A stretch of 64,000 nt of DNA from CAYJAP01 sp964368425. Its GTDB lineage: Bacteria; Bacillota; Clostridia; Christensenellales; UBA1242. The stretch spans positions 17,712 through 81,711 of the forward strand of contig CAYJAP010000001.1 of NCBI GenBank assembly GCA_964368425.1, given 5' to 3'. This document shows, piece after piece, positions 36,053 to 45,448 of this stretch (position 1 is the stretch's first letter; each line of letters begins with the position of its first letter). A model generated the notes under the pieces. That model searched no databases. It saw nothing but the letters and a program-made list of their open reading frames with translations, and was not told the origin of the DNA. A program made the translations under genes and the position numbers.

Positions 36053-37591
36053 ATGGAACTACTACAATTTATAAATAAAAAAACTAAGGACAAGTATATC
36101 AATTTTAAATTGATTAGTGTTTTATATAACGAGAAAACAAATACTAGCACCTTTAAATTCTCACATTTAGAAGATGTCAGTGAAGAACAGCGTAAGGAAG
36201 TATCTCAGGTTATATCTGAGTATCTTGAGAATGATTCAAAGGTTGTAGTTAAGTTTTCTAAAGCTTTTATGGATGAAGAAATTTGTTCTATATTCATAAA
36301 AAAGTATATTAAAGACAACTATCCTAACGTCATATCGTCGTTAGAAAATAAAAATATTAACATTGAACAACAGGGAAATGATATAGCTGCGTCGTTATGG
36401 TTTCCTAGAATTTTTTATAATTTTTTGCAGTCAAAAAATTTTGTGAGAGAGATAGAAAAAGCCTTTTCTACAAGATATTTTGAGAATCTGCATGTTCATA
36501 TTTACATAATAGACGAGCAGTCGCTGGCTGACGATTTGGAAGAATGGAGACAGCAGATTGATATGCAGACACAAATCGAGGAAGATAATATCCCTCGGTA
36601 CAAAGTTGCCGCTATCGAGAAGTTTGTTGGGGAGACTATTAACAACTATGTTTTACCTATAAAATCTATAGAAAAAACTATGTTAGGTACAATCATAGCT
36701 GGTAGAATAAAAAACTTTCAGATAAAATCATTTGTAAGAAAAAACAAAAAGAACGAAGAGGTTGAGAGAGAATATTTTTCGTTTATTTTAGAAGATGAAA
36801 CGAGTAGTATAGACTGTGTTTTTTTTCCTAACAAAAGTAACGTAGCTAAAATGAGAACTCTCACCGATGGGCAAGAAGTTGTTCTACACGGAGATGCCGA
36901 AGTTTATAACTCCAGATACAGTTTTAAAATCAAAAATATATCGCTTTGTGAATTATTGCCTATCCCGCAAACAGTTGTATATAAAGGTGCAAATCCAGAG
37001 TACATAAATATTAGGCCTCAGCCTTATATAAGTTTACAACAGGCAAATTTATTTGATTTAGCGGAAGCCGTTCCTCAATATTTGTTGGACAATGATTTGC
37101 TTGTTTTTGACTTAGAAACTACTGGTCTGAATCCTATAGAAGACGAAATTGTGGAGGTTGGTGCAGTTAAGATCTCTCAAGGAAAGATTGTAGAGACTTT
37201 CGAGACACTAGTTAAACCTCTCCAGATAATTCCTGAAGAAGTAATAAGAGTGCATGGCATTACTAACGCGATGGTAAAAGATGCTCCAGGTATAGAGAAA
37301 GTAATTCCTGATTTCTATAAGTTTGCAGAGAATTGTGTGCTTATCGCATACAACATAGACTTTGATTTTCGCTTTCTCAATCATCAATCTACTAAACTGG
37401 GATACAAATTTTCCAACAAACAGATTGATGCTTTGATAGTAGCACGTACAGGGCTTCCTGGCTTAAAGAATTACAAGTTAAAGACAGTTGCGGAAGCTCT
37501 TAATGTCTCTCTTGAAAACGCTCACAGGGCAGTGCACGATGCTATAGCTACTGCTGAAGTTGTTATAAAATTAGGCAACAAACTATCTTAA
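36053..37591 (+). CDS. Polymerase-less PolC-type 3'-5' exonuclease
   Basis: 512 aa at the canonical polC position between rseP and rimP. Residues 1-190 resemble the PolC N-terminal region, and about 205-310 form an OB fold (GTIIAGRIKNFQIKSFV to SRYSFKIKNISL). A proline-rich linker leads to a DEDDh exonuclease at about 348-512. All catalytic residues are present: Asp353 and Glu355 in FDLETTG, Asp438 in NIDFDF, His491 and Asp496 in HRAVHD. The PHP segment that precedes the exonuclease in full PolC, and everything after it (PHP, fingers, palm, about 900 residues), is absent. The stop is clean and is followed by the rimP promoter, with no remnant. It may proofread in trans or serve repair. Confidence 0.85.
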   Translation: MELLQFINKKTKDKYINFKLISVLYNEKTNTSTFKFSHLEDVSEEQRKEVSQVISEYLENDSKVVVKFSKAFMDEEICSIFIKKYIKDNYPNVISSLENKNINIEQQGNDIAASLWFPRIFYNFLQSKNFVREIEKAFSTRYFENLHVHIYIIDEQSLADDLEEWRQQIDMQTQIEEDNIPRYKVAAIEKFVGETINNYVLPIKSIEKTMLGTIIAGRIKNFQIKSFVRKNKKNEEVEREYFSFILEDETSSIDCVFFPNKSNVAKMRTLTDGQEVVLHGDAEVYNSRYSFKIKNISLCELLPIPQTVVYKGANPEYINIRPQPYISLQQANLFDLAEAVPQYLLDNDLLVFDLETTGLNPIEDEIVEVGAVKISQGKIVETFETLVKPLQIIPEEVIRVHGITNAMVKDAPGIEKVIPDFYKFAENCVLIAYNIDFDFRFLNHQSTKLGYKFSNKQIDALIVARTGLPGLKNYKLKTVAEALNVSLENAHRAVHDAIATAEVVIKLGNKLS

Positions 37592-37646
37592 CTCGTTAAA
37601 TATTGATATATTATATGTAAAAAACATAAACTTTTAATAAATTTCA

Positions 37647-37676
37647 TTGATTTTATCGCTTTATTTGTGGTATTAT
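37647..37676 (+). promoter_or_regulatory. Promoter for the rimP-nusA-infB operon
   Basis: TTGATT (37647-37652), 18 nt, TATTAT (37671-37676) with extended -10 TGG. A TATAAT overlaps 3 nt downstream. Confidence 0.65.
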
Positions 37677-37700
37677 AATAATACTAATAGACTTTACTTT

Positions 37701-37725
37701 GAGAGTGGGCAGGTAACCCACTCTT
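37701..37725 (+). promoter_or_regulatory. rimP leader hairpin
   Basis: GAGAGTGGG (37701-37709) pairs with CCCACTCTT (37717-37725) around a 7-nt loop; no T-run follows. It lies in the 5' leader of rimP. My recollection is that similar hairpins precede the nusA operon in other Firmicutes; this was not checked. Confidence 0.6.
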
Positions 37726-37762
37726 AAATTTAGTTTAAAGGTAGTAGATGAGGAGTTCGGTT

Positions 37763-38227
37763 ATGACGAATAAGCAAGTGGTGGAATTAGCTGAGAAGAC
37801 GCTAACACCAATCATAAATAAGATAGGGTACGACGTTGTAGAGATTGAATATAAAAAGCAGCACGACAGTATGGTTTTGATAATCTATATAGACAACGAC
37901 AGCGGCATCAGCTTAGATGATTGTGAGAAAGTTTCGGAGGCAGTTTCAGATATACTAGATGAGATAGATGTTTCTCAAGGACAGTCCTATAGCCTAAATG
38001 TATCTTCATCGGGGGCGGACAGACCACTTAAGACTGAACGTGATTACAGAAAGAATTTAGGCAAAGAAGTTGAGGTGAAGTTATTTGCACCGCTAAAGGG
38101 ACAGAAGACTTTTAAAGGTACATTAAAAGAGTTTTCCAGTCAGCAAATTACAATCGGGTTAGAAAAAGAAGATATAAAAATAGAAAAAACGAAAATAGCA
38201 AAAATAGTTCCAGTAATTAATTTTTAA
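37763..38227 (+). CDS. rimP: Ribosome maturation factor RimP
   Basis: 154 aa. Family features are GYDVVEIEYKKQHDSMVLIIYIDNDSGISLDDCE-type sequence in the N-domain and LNVSSSGADRPLKTERDY at the domain junction, with an SH3-like C-terminal part. It assists 30S assembly. The ATG at 37763 with GAGGAG at 7 nt is preferred to the in-frame ATG at 37748. It opens the conserved rimP-nusA-ylxR-infB-rbfA operon. Confidence 0.95.
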   Translation: MTNKQVVELAEKTLTPIINKIGYDVVEIEYKKQHDSMVLIIYIDNDSGISLDDCEKVSEAVSDILDEIDVSQGQSYSLNVSSSGADRPLKTERDYRKNLGKEVEVKLFAPLKGQKTFKGTLKEFSSQQITIGLEKEDIKIEKTKIAKIVPVINF

Positions 38228-38248
38228 CAATTTAAGGAGAAAAATAAA

Positions 38249-39331
38249 ATGGTAAATAAAGATTTCTTTCAGGCATTAGAAGATTTAGAAACACAAAAAG
38301 GAATAAATAAAGAGTTTTTTATTAATGCTCTAGAAAATGCATTGACTAGTGCATACAAGAAAAATTTTGGAGAGGCTAAAAATGCGTTTGTAAAACTTTC
38401 TCCAGAGAAGAATACAATTAGAGTTTATTCCTACAAGACAATTGTGGATGAGGTTGAAGATAGTGATAAAGAGGTTTCTTTGGCAGAGGCTAAGACAATC
38501 AAAAAGAGCTACAAGGTAGGCGACATTATTACAAACGAAGAGATGCCAAAGAACTTTGGTAGAATTGCAGCACAGACAGCGAAACAAGTTGTGATGCAGA
38601 GATTGCGTGAGGCAGAACGTGACAAAATCATGGAAGAAATCAATAACAAGCAAGATGAGCTTGTGACCGGCATTGTGCGTAGAGTTGAGGGCGATAACGT
38701 GTACGTTGACTTAGGGCTTACGCAGGTTGAGGGTGTGCTTAACGCTCGTGACAGAATAGGGAACGAGAGATTTAATCCACATACCAGAATAAAAGTTTAC
38801 GTAAGAGCTGTTAAAGAAGGTTATAACATGCCTTATGTTCAGTTGAGTAGAGCGAACATTGGTTTTGTAAGAAAGTTATTTGAGCTTGAGGTTCCAGAAA
38901 TACAATCGGGTGAAGTTGAAATCAAGAACATTGTTAGAGAGCCAGGGTACCGTACTAAGATTGCAGTTCACAGCGATAATGAAAATATAGACAGTGTTGG
39001 CGCTTGTGTGGGAAATAGAGGAATGAGAGTTAATTCAATTGTTTCAGAACTAAATGGAGAAAAAGTAGATATAATAAAGTGGAGCGAGAATCCAGCTGAG
39101 TTCATAGCAGCATCCTTAAGCCCAGCGACAGTATCACAGGTAAGATTAGATGTTGTTAACAGAACATCACTTGCAGTAGTTCCAGATGATAAGTTATCGT
39201 TGGCGATAGGTAAGAACGGACAGAACGTTCGTCTAGCAGCTAAGTTAACGGGCTGGAAGATTGATGTAAAACCAAAATCTGCAATGCAAGATTCGTTTGA
39301 AGAGGAAAACTCAGCTGACGACGAAGAGTAA
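38249..39331 (+). CDS. nusA: Transcription termination/antitermination protein NusA
   Basis: 360 aa: N-terminal RNA polymerase-binding domain (1-120), S1 domain (about 135-200, VTGIVRRVEGDNVYVDLG), and KH1/KH2 (about 205-345, EPGYRTKIAVHSDNE, GACVGNRGMRV, LAIGKNGQNVRLAAKLTGW). There is a short acidic tail and no extra C-terminal repeats, as in Gram-positives. AAGGAG precedes the ATG. Confidence 0.97.
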   Translation: MVNKDFFQALEDLETQKGINKEFFINALENALTSAYKKNFGEAKNAFVKLSPEKNTIRVYSYKTIVDEVEDSDKEVSLAEAKTIKKSYKVGDIITNEEMPKNFGRIAAQTAKQVVMQRLREAERDKIMEEINNKQDELVTGIVRRVEGDNVYVDLGLTQVEGVLNARDRIGNERFNPHTRIKVYVRAVKEGYNMPYVQLSRANIGFVRKLFELEVPEIQSGEVEIKNIVREPGYRTKIAVHSDNENIDSVGACVGNRGMRVNSIVSELNGEKVDIIKWSENPAEFIAASLSPATVSQVRLDVVNRTSLAVVPDDKLSLAIGKNGQNVRLAAKLTGWKIDVKPKSAMQDSFEEENSADDEE

Positions 39332-39340
39332 GAGGTGGGT

Positions 39341-39598
39341 ATGCAAAAAAGAGTTCCTGAAAGAATGTGTGTGGTTTGCAGAAAAAGGGCTCCAAAACTA
39401 GACATGATTCGAGTAGTAAAACAAGATGATAATATAGTTATAGACGATACAGGAAAAATGAACGGACGAGGGGCTTACATTTGTAAAAATAGTGAATGTC
39501 TACAGAAATGTGTGAAAACAAAATCATTTAACCGTTCATATAAAAGAAATTTACCAAATGATATATACGAAAGTATTCAGAATAAAATAGGAAAATAA
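39341..39598 (+). CDS. ylxR: YlxR family RNA-binding protein (RNase P modulator RnpM)
   Basis: 85 aa. The start KRVPERMCVVCRKRAPK, then GRGAYICKNSECLQKCVKTKSFNRSYK, gives the DUF448/YlxR signature with Cys pairs. Characterised homologues bind nucleic acid; RnpM in Bacillus inhibits RNase P. The ATG at 39341 is chosen over an in-frame GTG 6 nt earlier. The adjacent L7Ae-like gene (ylxQ), usual between ylxR and infB, is absent. Confidence 0.92.
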   Translation: MQKRVPERMCVVCRKRAPKLDMIRVVKQDDNIVIDDTGKMNGRGAYICKNSECLQKCVKTKSFNRSYKRNLPNDIYESIQNKIGK

Positions 39599-39617
39599 AG
39601 AGAAGAGGTACTTTTAA

Positions 39618-42323
39618 TTGGAAAAAAAGAAAGTCGTAAAAGATTCTAGTCCATTCGATAGTCTAAAAAATTTGAATGCAGTAGTATCAAAAAATGAAAT
39701 TGTTTCAATGTTAAACAATTTACAAAAAATTAGACAAAATTTAGACGGTATGTTGCATAACGTACGTACGTCTTTGTCGTCAAAGAGGATTGATACAAAA
39801 CCTGCTGTAGAAGAAACTGTGCCAGTTAAAGCTATTGATGAAAATATCCATGCAAAGAAAGACACAGTTGTTTCGCACGAAACACAAAACTCAGATTTCA
39901 GAGAAGATAAGCGTAGACCGTCTTTTACTCCAAATTCAGATAATATGAACAGACAGAGGACTTTTGAAAAGAAACCTTTTACACCACGACCTTTTGATAG
40001 AACTTCAAGCGATGGCAAACCGTACACTCGACCACAATATGATAGGCCTCAGGGAGATAGACCACAACAGACAGGTGGACCAAGGTCGCAGTATGACAGA
40101 CCGCAGTATGGTGATAGACCGCAGTATGGTGATAGACAACCGTTCCAAAGAACAGGACAGTATGGAGATAAGAAGCCTCCTTTTAATAGACAGCCTTATG
40201 GCGATAGAAAGCCATTTAGCACAGATAAACCTGGGTTCAGATCAGATAGACCAAATTTCCAGCCAGCATTTAAGAGGGGAGATAAACCAGAGTTTGATAG
40301 ATCATCCACAGGCTCTGCTAGACCGTTTAAGCCGAGTACCGCAGTTGCTTCTGATGCTTTGTTTAATAAGAATAAAAATGAGAGAACGTTAGGTAGTAAA
40401 CAGAAAGATATTAAAAATGACGGTCTTGAAAGAAAGGCTTTGAATAAAAAAGCCAAGATAAGAATGGGTTATATTGTAGAAAACTTTGAGGACGAAGACG
40501 AAGAAAGAATCGGAAGAGTTCGTATCAAAGGAAAGAAAAAAGAAGTTAGAGGAAGTAAAAAAGAGCGACAAGTGAGTGCTACAATCACCACTGACAACCT
40601 TACTATAAAAATATTAGCGGAAGCTATAGGTAGACCAGTTACGGATATCGTGAAAAAAGGAATGATTCTGGGCTTGATGTTGACGATAAATAGTCCTATA
40701 GATTTTGAGACGGCGGAATTATTAGCCGGCGAGCTTGGTGTTACACTCGATAAAAAGAAAGAAAAAACAATTGAAGAGCTTTTAGTTGAAGAATTTGCTA
40801 CAGCGTCTACGAATAACAAAGTTAGACCTCCAATTGTAACTGTTATGGGTCACGTTGACCATGGTAAGACTTCTTTGTTAGACAGTATTAAAAAGACAAA
40901 TGTTAGTGCTTCCGAGGCTGGTGGAATTACCCAGCATATCGGTGCTTATACCATCACTGTTAACGGTGATAAAATAACGTTCATCGATACTCCTGGACAT
41001 GAGGCGTTTACCTCGATGAGAGCTCGTGGTGCACAAATTACCGACGTTGCTATTTTAGTTGTAGCAGCCGATGATGGTATTATGCCTCAAACAGTTGAAG
41101 CTATAAAACATATAAAAGAAGCCAAAGTTCCGATGGTTGTTGCTATTAATAAGATGGATAAAGCAGAGGCTAATCCAGACAGAATAAAACAACAGTTAAC
41201 AGAACACAATGTTATCCCAGAAGAGTGGGGTGGCGACGCTATGTGTATACCTGTATCAGCGTTGACCGGTAAAGGTATTGATAAACTGCTAGAGGCGGTG
41301 TTGTTAGTAGCCGAAGTTGCTGATTTACAAGCAGATGCATCTCGAAAGGGTACAGGTGTAGTAGTTGAAAGTAAAGTAGATAAAGGCAGAGGAGTAGTAG
41401 CAACTATTCTTGTGAAAGATGGAAGTTTAAACATTGGGGATTACGTGTTAGTAGGAACTTCGCAAGGAAGAATCAGGGCGATGGTAGACTATAAGGGAGC
41501 AACTGTAAAAGTAGCTTCTCCAAGTGATGCGGTGTCTGTACTTGGGCTGGACAGTGTTCCAGATGCGGGAGAAATTGCATACGTGACTGATGAGAAAACT
41601 GCAAAGGCAGTTATTTCAGAAAGACTAAGTGAGATAGCTCATCAAAAGACTATGACTAAAACTGCTATTAACATCGAAGAATTCCTGGCTACGAACATTA
41701 ATGAACAGTTAAAGCACTTTAATATATTAATTAAAGCCGACGTTCAGGGTTCTGTAGAGGCGGTAAGGGATACTTTAACCAGTCTAAAGAATGAAGAGGT
41801 TAAGGTGGATTGTGTTCACAGTGCGGTGGGCAACATTAACGAAAGCGACGTGTTACTTGCTCAGGCTAGTAACGCTGTGATCATAGCGTTTAACGTGAAA
41901 ACAGAGGCAAAAGCTAAATTATTAGCAGAGAAAGATGATGTAGTTATCAAAGACTATAAGGTAATATATGAGGCGGTTGACTTTATACAAGAAAAAATTG
42001 ATTCCATGTTAACTCCTATATTCGAAGAAAAAGAAACCGGAAGAGCAGAAATTCGTAAAATATTTACTATAAGCAGTTTGGGATCAATAGCAGGCTGTTA
42101 TGTTCTTAGTGGGTTCATTACCAGAAACAGTAAGGCTAAGTTGCTACGTGGAAACGAAGAAATGGTTGATTCAGTGATCGAGAACCTACAACAAGGTAAA
42201 GACAATGCGAAGCAGGTTAAAGAGGGCTTTGAATGTGGTATTAAACTAAAGAGTTTTAATGATATAAAAGAGTTAGATATTATTCAAACATATGAATTGG
42301 TTCAGGTAAAAAGAGGGAAATAA
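39618..42323 (+). CDS. infB: Translation initiation factor IF-2
   Basis: 901 aa. Residues 1-300 are a low-complexity extension rich in Arg, Pro, Gln, Tyr, Gly and Asp with repeats of the PQYGDR type. The conserved part follows: IF2 N-domain (about 320-390), G1 [16 protein letters not shown]3 DTPGHEAF, G4 NKMDKAE, domains II-III and the C-terminal fMet-tRNA domain ([19 protein letters not shown]). The start is TTG with AGAGG about 10 nt upstream. It overlaps rbfA by one base. Confidence 0.96.
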   Translation: MEKKKVVKDSSPFDSLKNLNAVVSKNEIVSMLNNLQKIRQNLDGMLHNVRTSLSSKRIDTKPAVEETVPVKAIDENIHAKKDTVVSHETQNSDFREDKRRPSFTPNSDNMNRQRTFEKKPFTPRPFDRTSSDGKPYTRPQYDRPQGDRPQQTGGPRSQYDRPQYGDRPQYGDRQPFQRTGQYGDKKPPFNRQPYGDRKPFSTDKPGFRSDRPNFQPAFKRGDKPEFDRSSTGSARPFKPSTAVASDALFNKNKNERTLGSKQKDIKNDGLERKALNKKAKIRMGYIVENFEDEDEERIGRVRIKGKKKEVRGSKKERQVSATITTDNLTIKILAEAIGRPVTDIVKKGMILGLMLTINSPIDFETAELLAGELGVTLDKKKEKTIEELLVEEFATASTNNKVRPPIVTVMGHVDHGKTSLLDSIKKTNVSASEAGGITQHIGAYTITVNGDKITFIDTPGHEAFTSMRARGAQITDVAILVVAADDGIMPQTVEAIKHIKEAKVPMVVAINKMDKAEANPDRIKQQLTEHNVIPEEWGGDAMCIPVSALTGKGIDKLLEAVLLVAEVADLQADASRKGTGVVVESKVDKGRGVVATILVKDGSLNIGDYVLVGTSQGRIRAMVDYKGATVKVASPSDAVSVLGLDSVPDAGEIAYVTDEKTAKAVISERLSEIAHQKTMTKTAINIEEFLATNINEQLKHFNILIKADVQGSVEAVRDTLTSLKNEEVKVDCVHSAVGNINESDVLLAQASNAVIIAFNVKTEAKAKLLAEKDDVVIKDYKVIYEAVDFIQEKIDSMLTPIFEEKETGRAEIRKIFTISSLGSIAGCYVLSGFITRNSKAKLLRGNEEMVDSVIENLQQGKDNAKQVKEGFECGIKLKSFNDIKELDIIQTYELVQVKRGK
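40101..40136 (+). repeat. 18-bp tandem duplication inside infB
   Basis: Two identical 18-bp units (40101-40118 and 40119-40136) encode successive PQYGDR units in the disordered N-terminal part of IF-2. Degenerate copies lie on both sides. The length is a multiple of three, so the frame is kept. Confidence 0.95.
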
Positions 42324-42679
42324 TGAGTAATAGAATAAAAGTAATAAATTCTGAAATACAGAAAGTATTAAGTAATATTATTATGCAGGAAGTGAAAAAT
42401 CCTAAAATTACTGGTATCATAAGTGTTGCTTCAGTTGAAACAACAAAAGATTTGGAGTTTGCAAAAGTTTTAGTTAGCATATTCACAAAAGATGATAAAG
42501 AAGACGTTTTGAACGAGATTAAACATTCAGCAGGATTTATTAGAAAACAGCTAAGTCAGAAATTGAACTTACGAAAAACACCTTATCTACAGTTCTATTT
42601 AGATACAAGTGCTGAGCATAACGATAAGATTGCTCAGGTGATATCTGAGATACAAAAAGAAAGGGAATCAAAAAAATGA
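42323..42679 (+). CDS. rbfA: Ribosome-binding factor A
   Basis: 118-aa KH-like 30S assembly factor: IKVINSEIQKVLSNIIMQEV, VKNPKITGIISVASVE-type strand, EFAKVLVSIF, then KHSAGFIRKQLSQKLNLRKTPYLQFYLD. It starts on the infB stop (TAATG) and overlaps nrnA by 4 nt (ATGA), so the run is translationally coupled. Confidence 0.96.
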   Translation: MSNRIKVINSEIQKVLSNIIMQEVKNPKITGIISVASVETTKDLEFAKVLVSIFTKDDKEDVLNEIKHSAGFIRKQLSQKLNLRKTPYLQFYLDTSAEHNDKIAQVISEIQKERESKK

Positions 42680-43626
42680 AAATTAATTCTGAAGTTATTT
42701 CGTCAATTAAAGAGGCTAACAACATCGCTCTCTTTATACATATAAAGCCGGATGGTGATTGTATAGGTAGTGCGATTGCTTTGCAGTTAGCTCTTGCAAA
42801 AATGGGTAAAAAGTCTGACATATTTTGTGACGACATTATAACTTCATCTTTCGATTTTATGAAAACCATTTCAGATATAAATGCTCCTAAAATACCTAAA
42901 TATGATTTGGCCATTGCTCTAGACACAACTCCACAAAGCAGAATGGGAAAGCACCAGGAGTTGTTTAAATCTATCGCAAAAACAATAAAAATAGACCACC
43001 ATATGGGTGTAGATAATTACGCAAACATAAATTTTGTAGAGCACGTATCTAGCGTGGGATTTATCATGTATTACCTAATAAAAGAATTGGATGTTGCTAT
43101 AAATCAAGATATAGCGACCGCTCTTTATACTGCGATAGCATCTGATACTGGTTGTTTTCAACACGGAAATACTACTGCAACAGACCATGAAATTGCTGCC
43201 GAATTAATCAAAACAGGATTCGATTTGGAGCAGGTCAACAATAAGATATTTAAAATGACAGACAAAAGACAGTTAGAGTTAAAGAAAAAAGCATTAACAA
43301 GTCTTAAATTTTTCCTTAACGATAAGCTAGCAATTATGTCATTGACCGAAAGAGATTTCAATGATACTGACACGACGATCAATGATACACATTCAATAAT
43401 AGATTTAATCGCGATCATCGACGGCTGCGAGGCTAGTATCATGATGAGTGAGTTTCAAAGAGGAGTCTATAAGTGCAGTGTTCGCTCTATAGGCAAAGAT
43501 ACGGCACTACGTATAGCAGAAAGTTTCGGTGGTGGTGGACATGGACAAAGTGCAGGGTTTAGGGTATATGGAGGTCTACACTCAGCAATAGCTAAGATTA
43601 TAAAAGCTTGTGAGAAAATTGTATGA
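42676..43626 (+). CDS. nrnA: DHH family phosphoesterase NrnA
   Basis: 316-aa bifunctional oligoribonuclease/pAp phosphatase family. The DHH domain has FIHIKPDGDCIGSAIAL, ALDTTP, TIKIDHHMG and ASDTGCFQH. The DHHA1 domain ends in SFGGGGHGQSAGF. It degrades nanoRNAs and 3',5'-ADP. It overlaps rbfA and truB by 4 nt each, the common Firmicutes rbfA-nrnA-truB order. Confidence 0.94.
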   Translation: MKINSEVISSIKEANNIALFIHIKPDGDCIGSAIALQLALAKMGKKSDIFCDDIITSSFDFMKTISDINAPKIPKYDLAIALDTTPQSRMGKHQELFKSIAKTIKIDHHMGVDNYANINFVEHVSSVGFIMYYLIKELDVAINQDIATALYTAIASDTGCFQHGNTTATDHEIAAELIKTGFDLEQVNNKIFKMTDKRQLELKKKALTSLKFFLNDKLAIMSLTERDFNDTDTTINDTHSIIDLIAIIDGCEASIMMSEFQRGVYKCSVRSIGKDTALRIAESFGGGGHGQSAGFRVYGGLHSAIAKIIKACEKIV

Positions 43627-44480
43627 TTGGATTTTTAAATATAAATAAGCCAACGGGAAAGACCAGTAGCAATATAGTGGTTGCTGTTCGTAAAATATTG
43701 GGACGGCAAAAAATCGGGCATATGGGAACGCTCGATCCTATGGCGAGTGGTGTACTGCCAATAGCTGTTGGTAAAGCTACACGACTATTTGACTATTTTC
43801 AGGACAAGAAAAAAGAGTATATAGCAGTGTTTGAATTTGGGTACGAAACAGATACTCTTGATATAACAGGAGAGATTCAGCGACAGACTGACATCATTCC
43901 GACTGAGAAACAGATTCGTGAAGTTCTTCCTTTGTTTTGCGGAAAAATATCTCAGATTCCTCCGCAGTATAGCGCTAAAAGCGTTGATGGTGTGAGAGTA
44001 TACAAACTTGCAAGACAAGGTATTGAAGTGCAGCTACAGCCTAAAGAAGTAGAAATTTATTCTTTTGATTTGTTAGAAAAATTAAGTAAAAACACGTTCC
44101 GTTTCAGAATCGTTTGCTCGAGTGGCACGTACATTCGTAGTTTATGTAGAGATATAGCACACCAGCTATCTTCGCTGGCTAGTATGAGTTTTTTGGAAAG
44201 GACATCGACAGGAATTTTCACTATAGAACAAGCTGTCCAACTACAGGATTTGAGTGTAGATAATATTTTAGACAAGCTATTGCCTGTTACTGAAGTTTTT
44301 AAAGGTTTCCCGAAGATAGATATTGATGAGCGACAGTTACACGATTTATCTAGTGGAAAAAGTATAGAAGTGCAACAAGAAGATTGTGAAAATATTTTTG
44401 TAATTTTCAATACTGAGATTGTTGGAGTGGGAAGGATAGAAAATAATCTATTACAATTGAAAACATATTTATATGGTTAA
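43623..44480 (+). CDS. truB: tRNA pseudouridine-55 synthase TruB
   Basis: 285 aa. The catalytic Asp lies in GHMGTLDPMASGVLPIAVGKATRL. GFLNINKPTGKTS opens the protein, with IPPQYSAKSVDGVRVYKLAR and FRIVCSSGTYIRSLCRDIA following, and a small PUA-like C-terminus. It modifies U55 in the T-loop. ribF and rpsO, which normally follow, are replaced by an endonuclease IV-like gene 11 nt downstream. Confidence 0.96.
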   Translation: MIGFLNINKPTGKTSSNIVVAVRKILGRQKIGHMGTLDPMASGVLPIAVGKATRLFDYFQDKKKEYIAVFEFGYETDTLDITGEIQRQTDIIPTEKQIREVLPLFCGKISQIPPQYSAKSVDGVRVYKLARQGIEVQLQPKEVEIYSFDLLEKLSKNTFRFRIVCSSGTYIRSLCRDIAHQLSSLASMSFLERTSTGIFTIEQAVQLQDLSVDNILDKLLPVTEVFKGFPKIDIDERQLHDLSSGKSIEVQQEDCENIFVIFNTEIVGVGRIENNLLQLKTYLYG

Positions 44481-44491
44481 GGGTGGGATTT

Positions 44492-45337
44492 ATGATAAAA
44501 TTTGGTCCAGCAGGAAACTGCAAAACCTTTTATGATGAAGGATATAAGAGAACATTAGAAGCTCCTAAATGGCTGAAAGAAAAGGGTTTAGATGCCTACG
44601 AATACTCTTTTGGCAGAGGTATTTTGTTGTCAGATGAAATGTCGAAAAGCATCGGTGAAGAATGTGCAAAATATGGCGTGGAGATAAGTGTACATGCTCC
44701 ATACTTTATAAACTTTGCAAATCCCAGTGACGAAGAGGTTGAAAAGAGTTACGCGTACGTCATAAATAGTTTAAAAAAGCTCCGTTTGTTGGGTGGTAAC
44801 AGACTAGTTGTACACACTGCATCTTGTGGAAAATCTGCCAGAGAAGATGCCATAAAGTTGGTATACAAAAGGTTAGAGATTTTGAAAAATAAAATAATCG
44901 AAAACGGCTTCGGAGATATGTGGATATGTCTGGAAACGATGGGAAAATCGGCTCAGATAGGGACTTATGAAGAGATAATTGATATGTGTAAAGTATATGA
45001 TAAGTTCATGCCTACCTTCGACTTCGGTCATATAAATGCTCTAACAAATGGCGGTCTTAGAAGTAAAGAAGACTATGCAAAGATACTAGATTATTTAGCA
45101 AAAATCTTGCCTGACGAGCGGTCGAAAAATATACATGTCCATTTTAGCAAGATTGAGTATGCTGGTAAAGGTGAGATTAGACATCTTACATTAGAAGATG
45201 ACAAGTACGGACCAGAGTTTGAACCTCTTGCCCAGCTTCTTAAAGAGAGAAATATATCAGGGGTAATTATCTCAGAGTCAAAAGAATATATGGCTCGAGA
45301 TGCTATAATTTTACAAGACATTTACAAGAACTCCTAA
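44492..45337 (+). CDS. Endonuclease IV-like TIM-barrel protein
   Basis: 281 aa of the AP endonuclease 2/sugar-isomerase superfamily. Probable zinc ligands appear in order: His in SVHAPYFINFA, His in VHTAS, Glu in CLETMGK, Asp and His in FDFGHINAL, His in HVHFSK, His in RHLTLEDD and Glu in ISESKE. The spacing fits Nfo, but several motifs differ from classical Nfo (NTHPG-like and DTCH motifs are changed), so a divergent DNA-repair enzyme or isomerase are both possible. A repair role before spoIIIA is attractive, since Nfo protects Bacillus spores. The ATG follows AAGGGTGGG; the in-frame GTG upstream is rejected. Confidence 0.75.
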   Translation: MIKFGPAGNCKTFYDEGYKRTLEAPKWLKEKGLDAYEYSFGRGILLSDEMSKSIGEECAKYGVEISVHAPYFINFANPSDEEVEKSYAYVINSLKKLRLLGGNRLVVHTASCGKSAREDAIKLVYKRLEILKNKIIENGFGDMWICLETMGKSAQIGTYEEIIDMCKVYDKFMPTFDFGHINALTNGGLRSKEDYAKILDYLAKILPDERSKNIHVHFSKIEYAGKGEIRHLTLEDDKYGPEFEPLAQLLKERNISGVIISESKEYMARDAIILQDIYKNS

Positions 45338-45356
45338 ATATAGTAGTTATACAAAA

Positions 45357-45390
45357 AACGACTAAATGTAAATTTTTAGTTGTTTTTTTT
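45357..45390 (+). terminator. Terminator ending the rimP-truB-nfo-like operon
   Basis: AACGACTAAA/TTTAGTTGTT stem (45357-45366 with 45375-45384, one G-U), then a run of T. It separates housekeeping genes from the spoIIIA operon. Confidence 0.88.
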
Positions 45391-45448
45391 GGCTTTTATA
45401 TATGATAAAACTTTGTCTCTGTAAATATATTACTCTAAAGGAGTTGCT

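Noticed and set aside
40081..40140. Repeat array resembling CRISPR in infB
   Set aside because: The repeats are in-frame coding tandem units without unique spacers.
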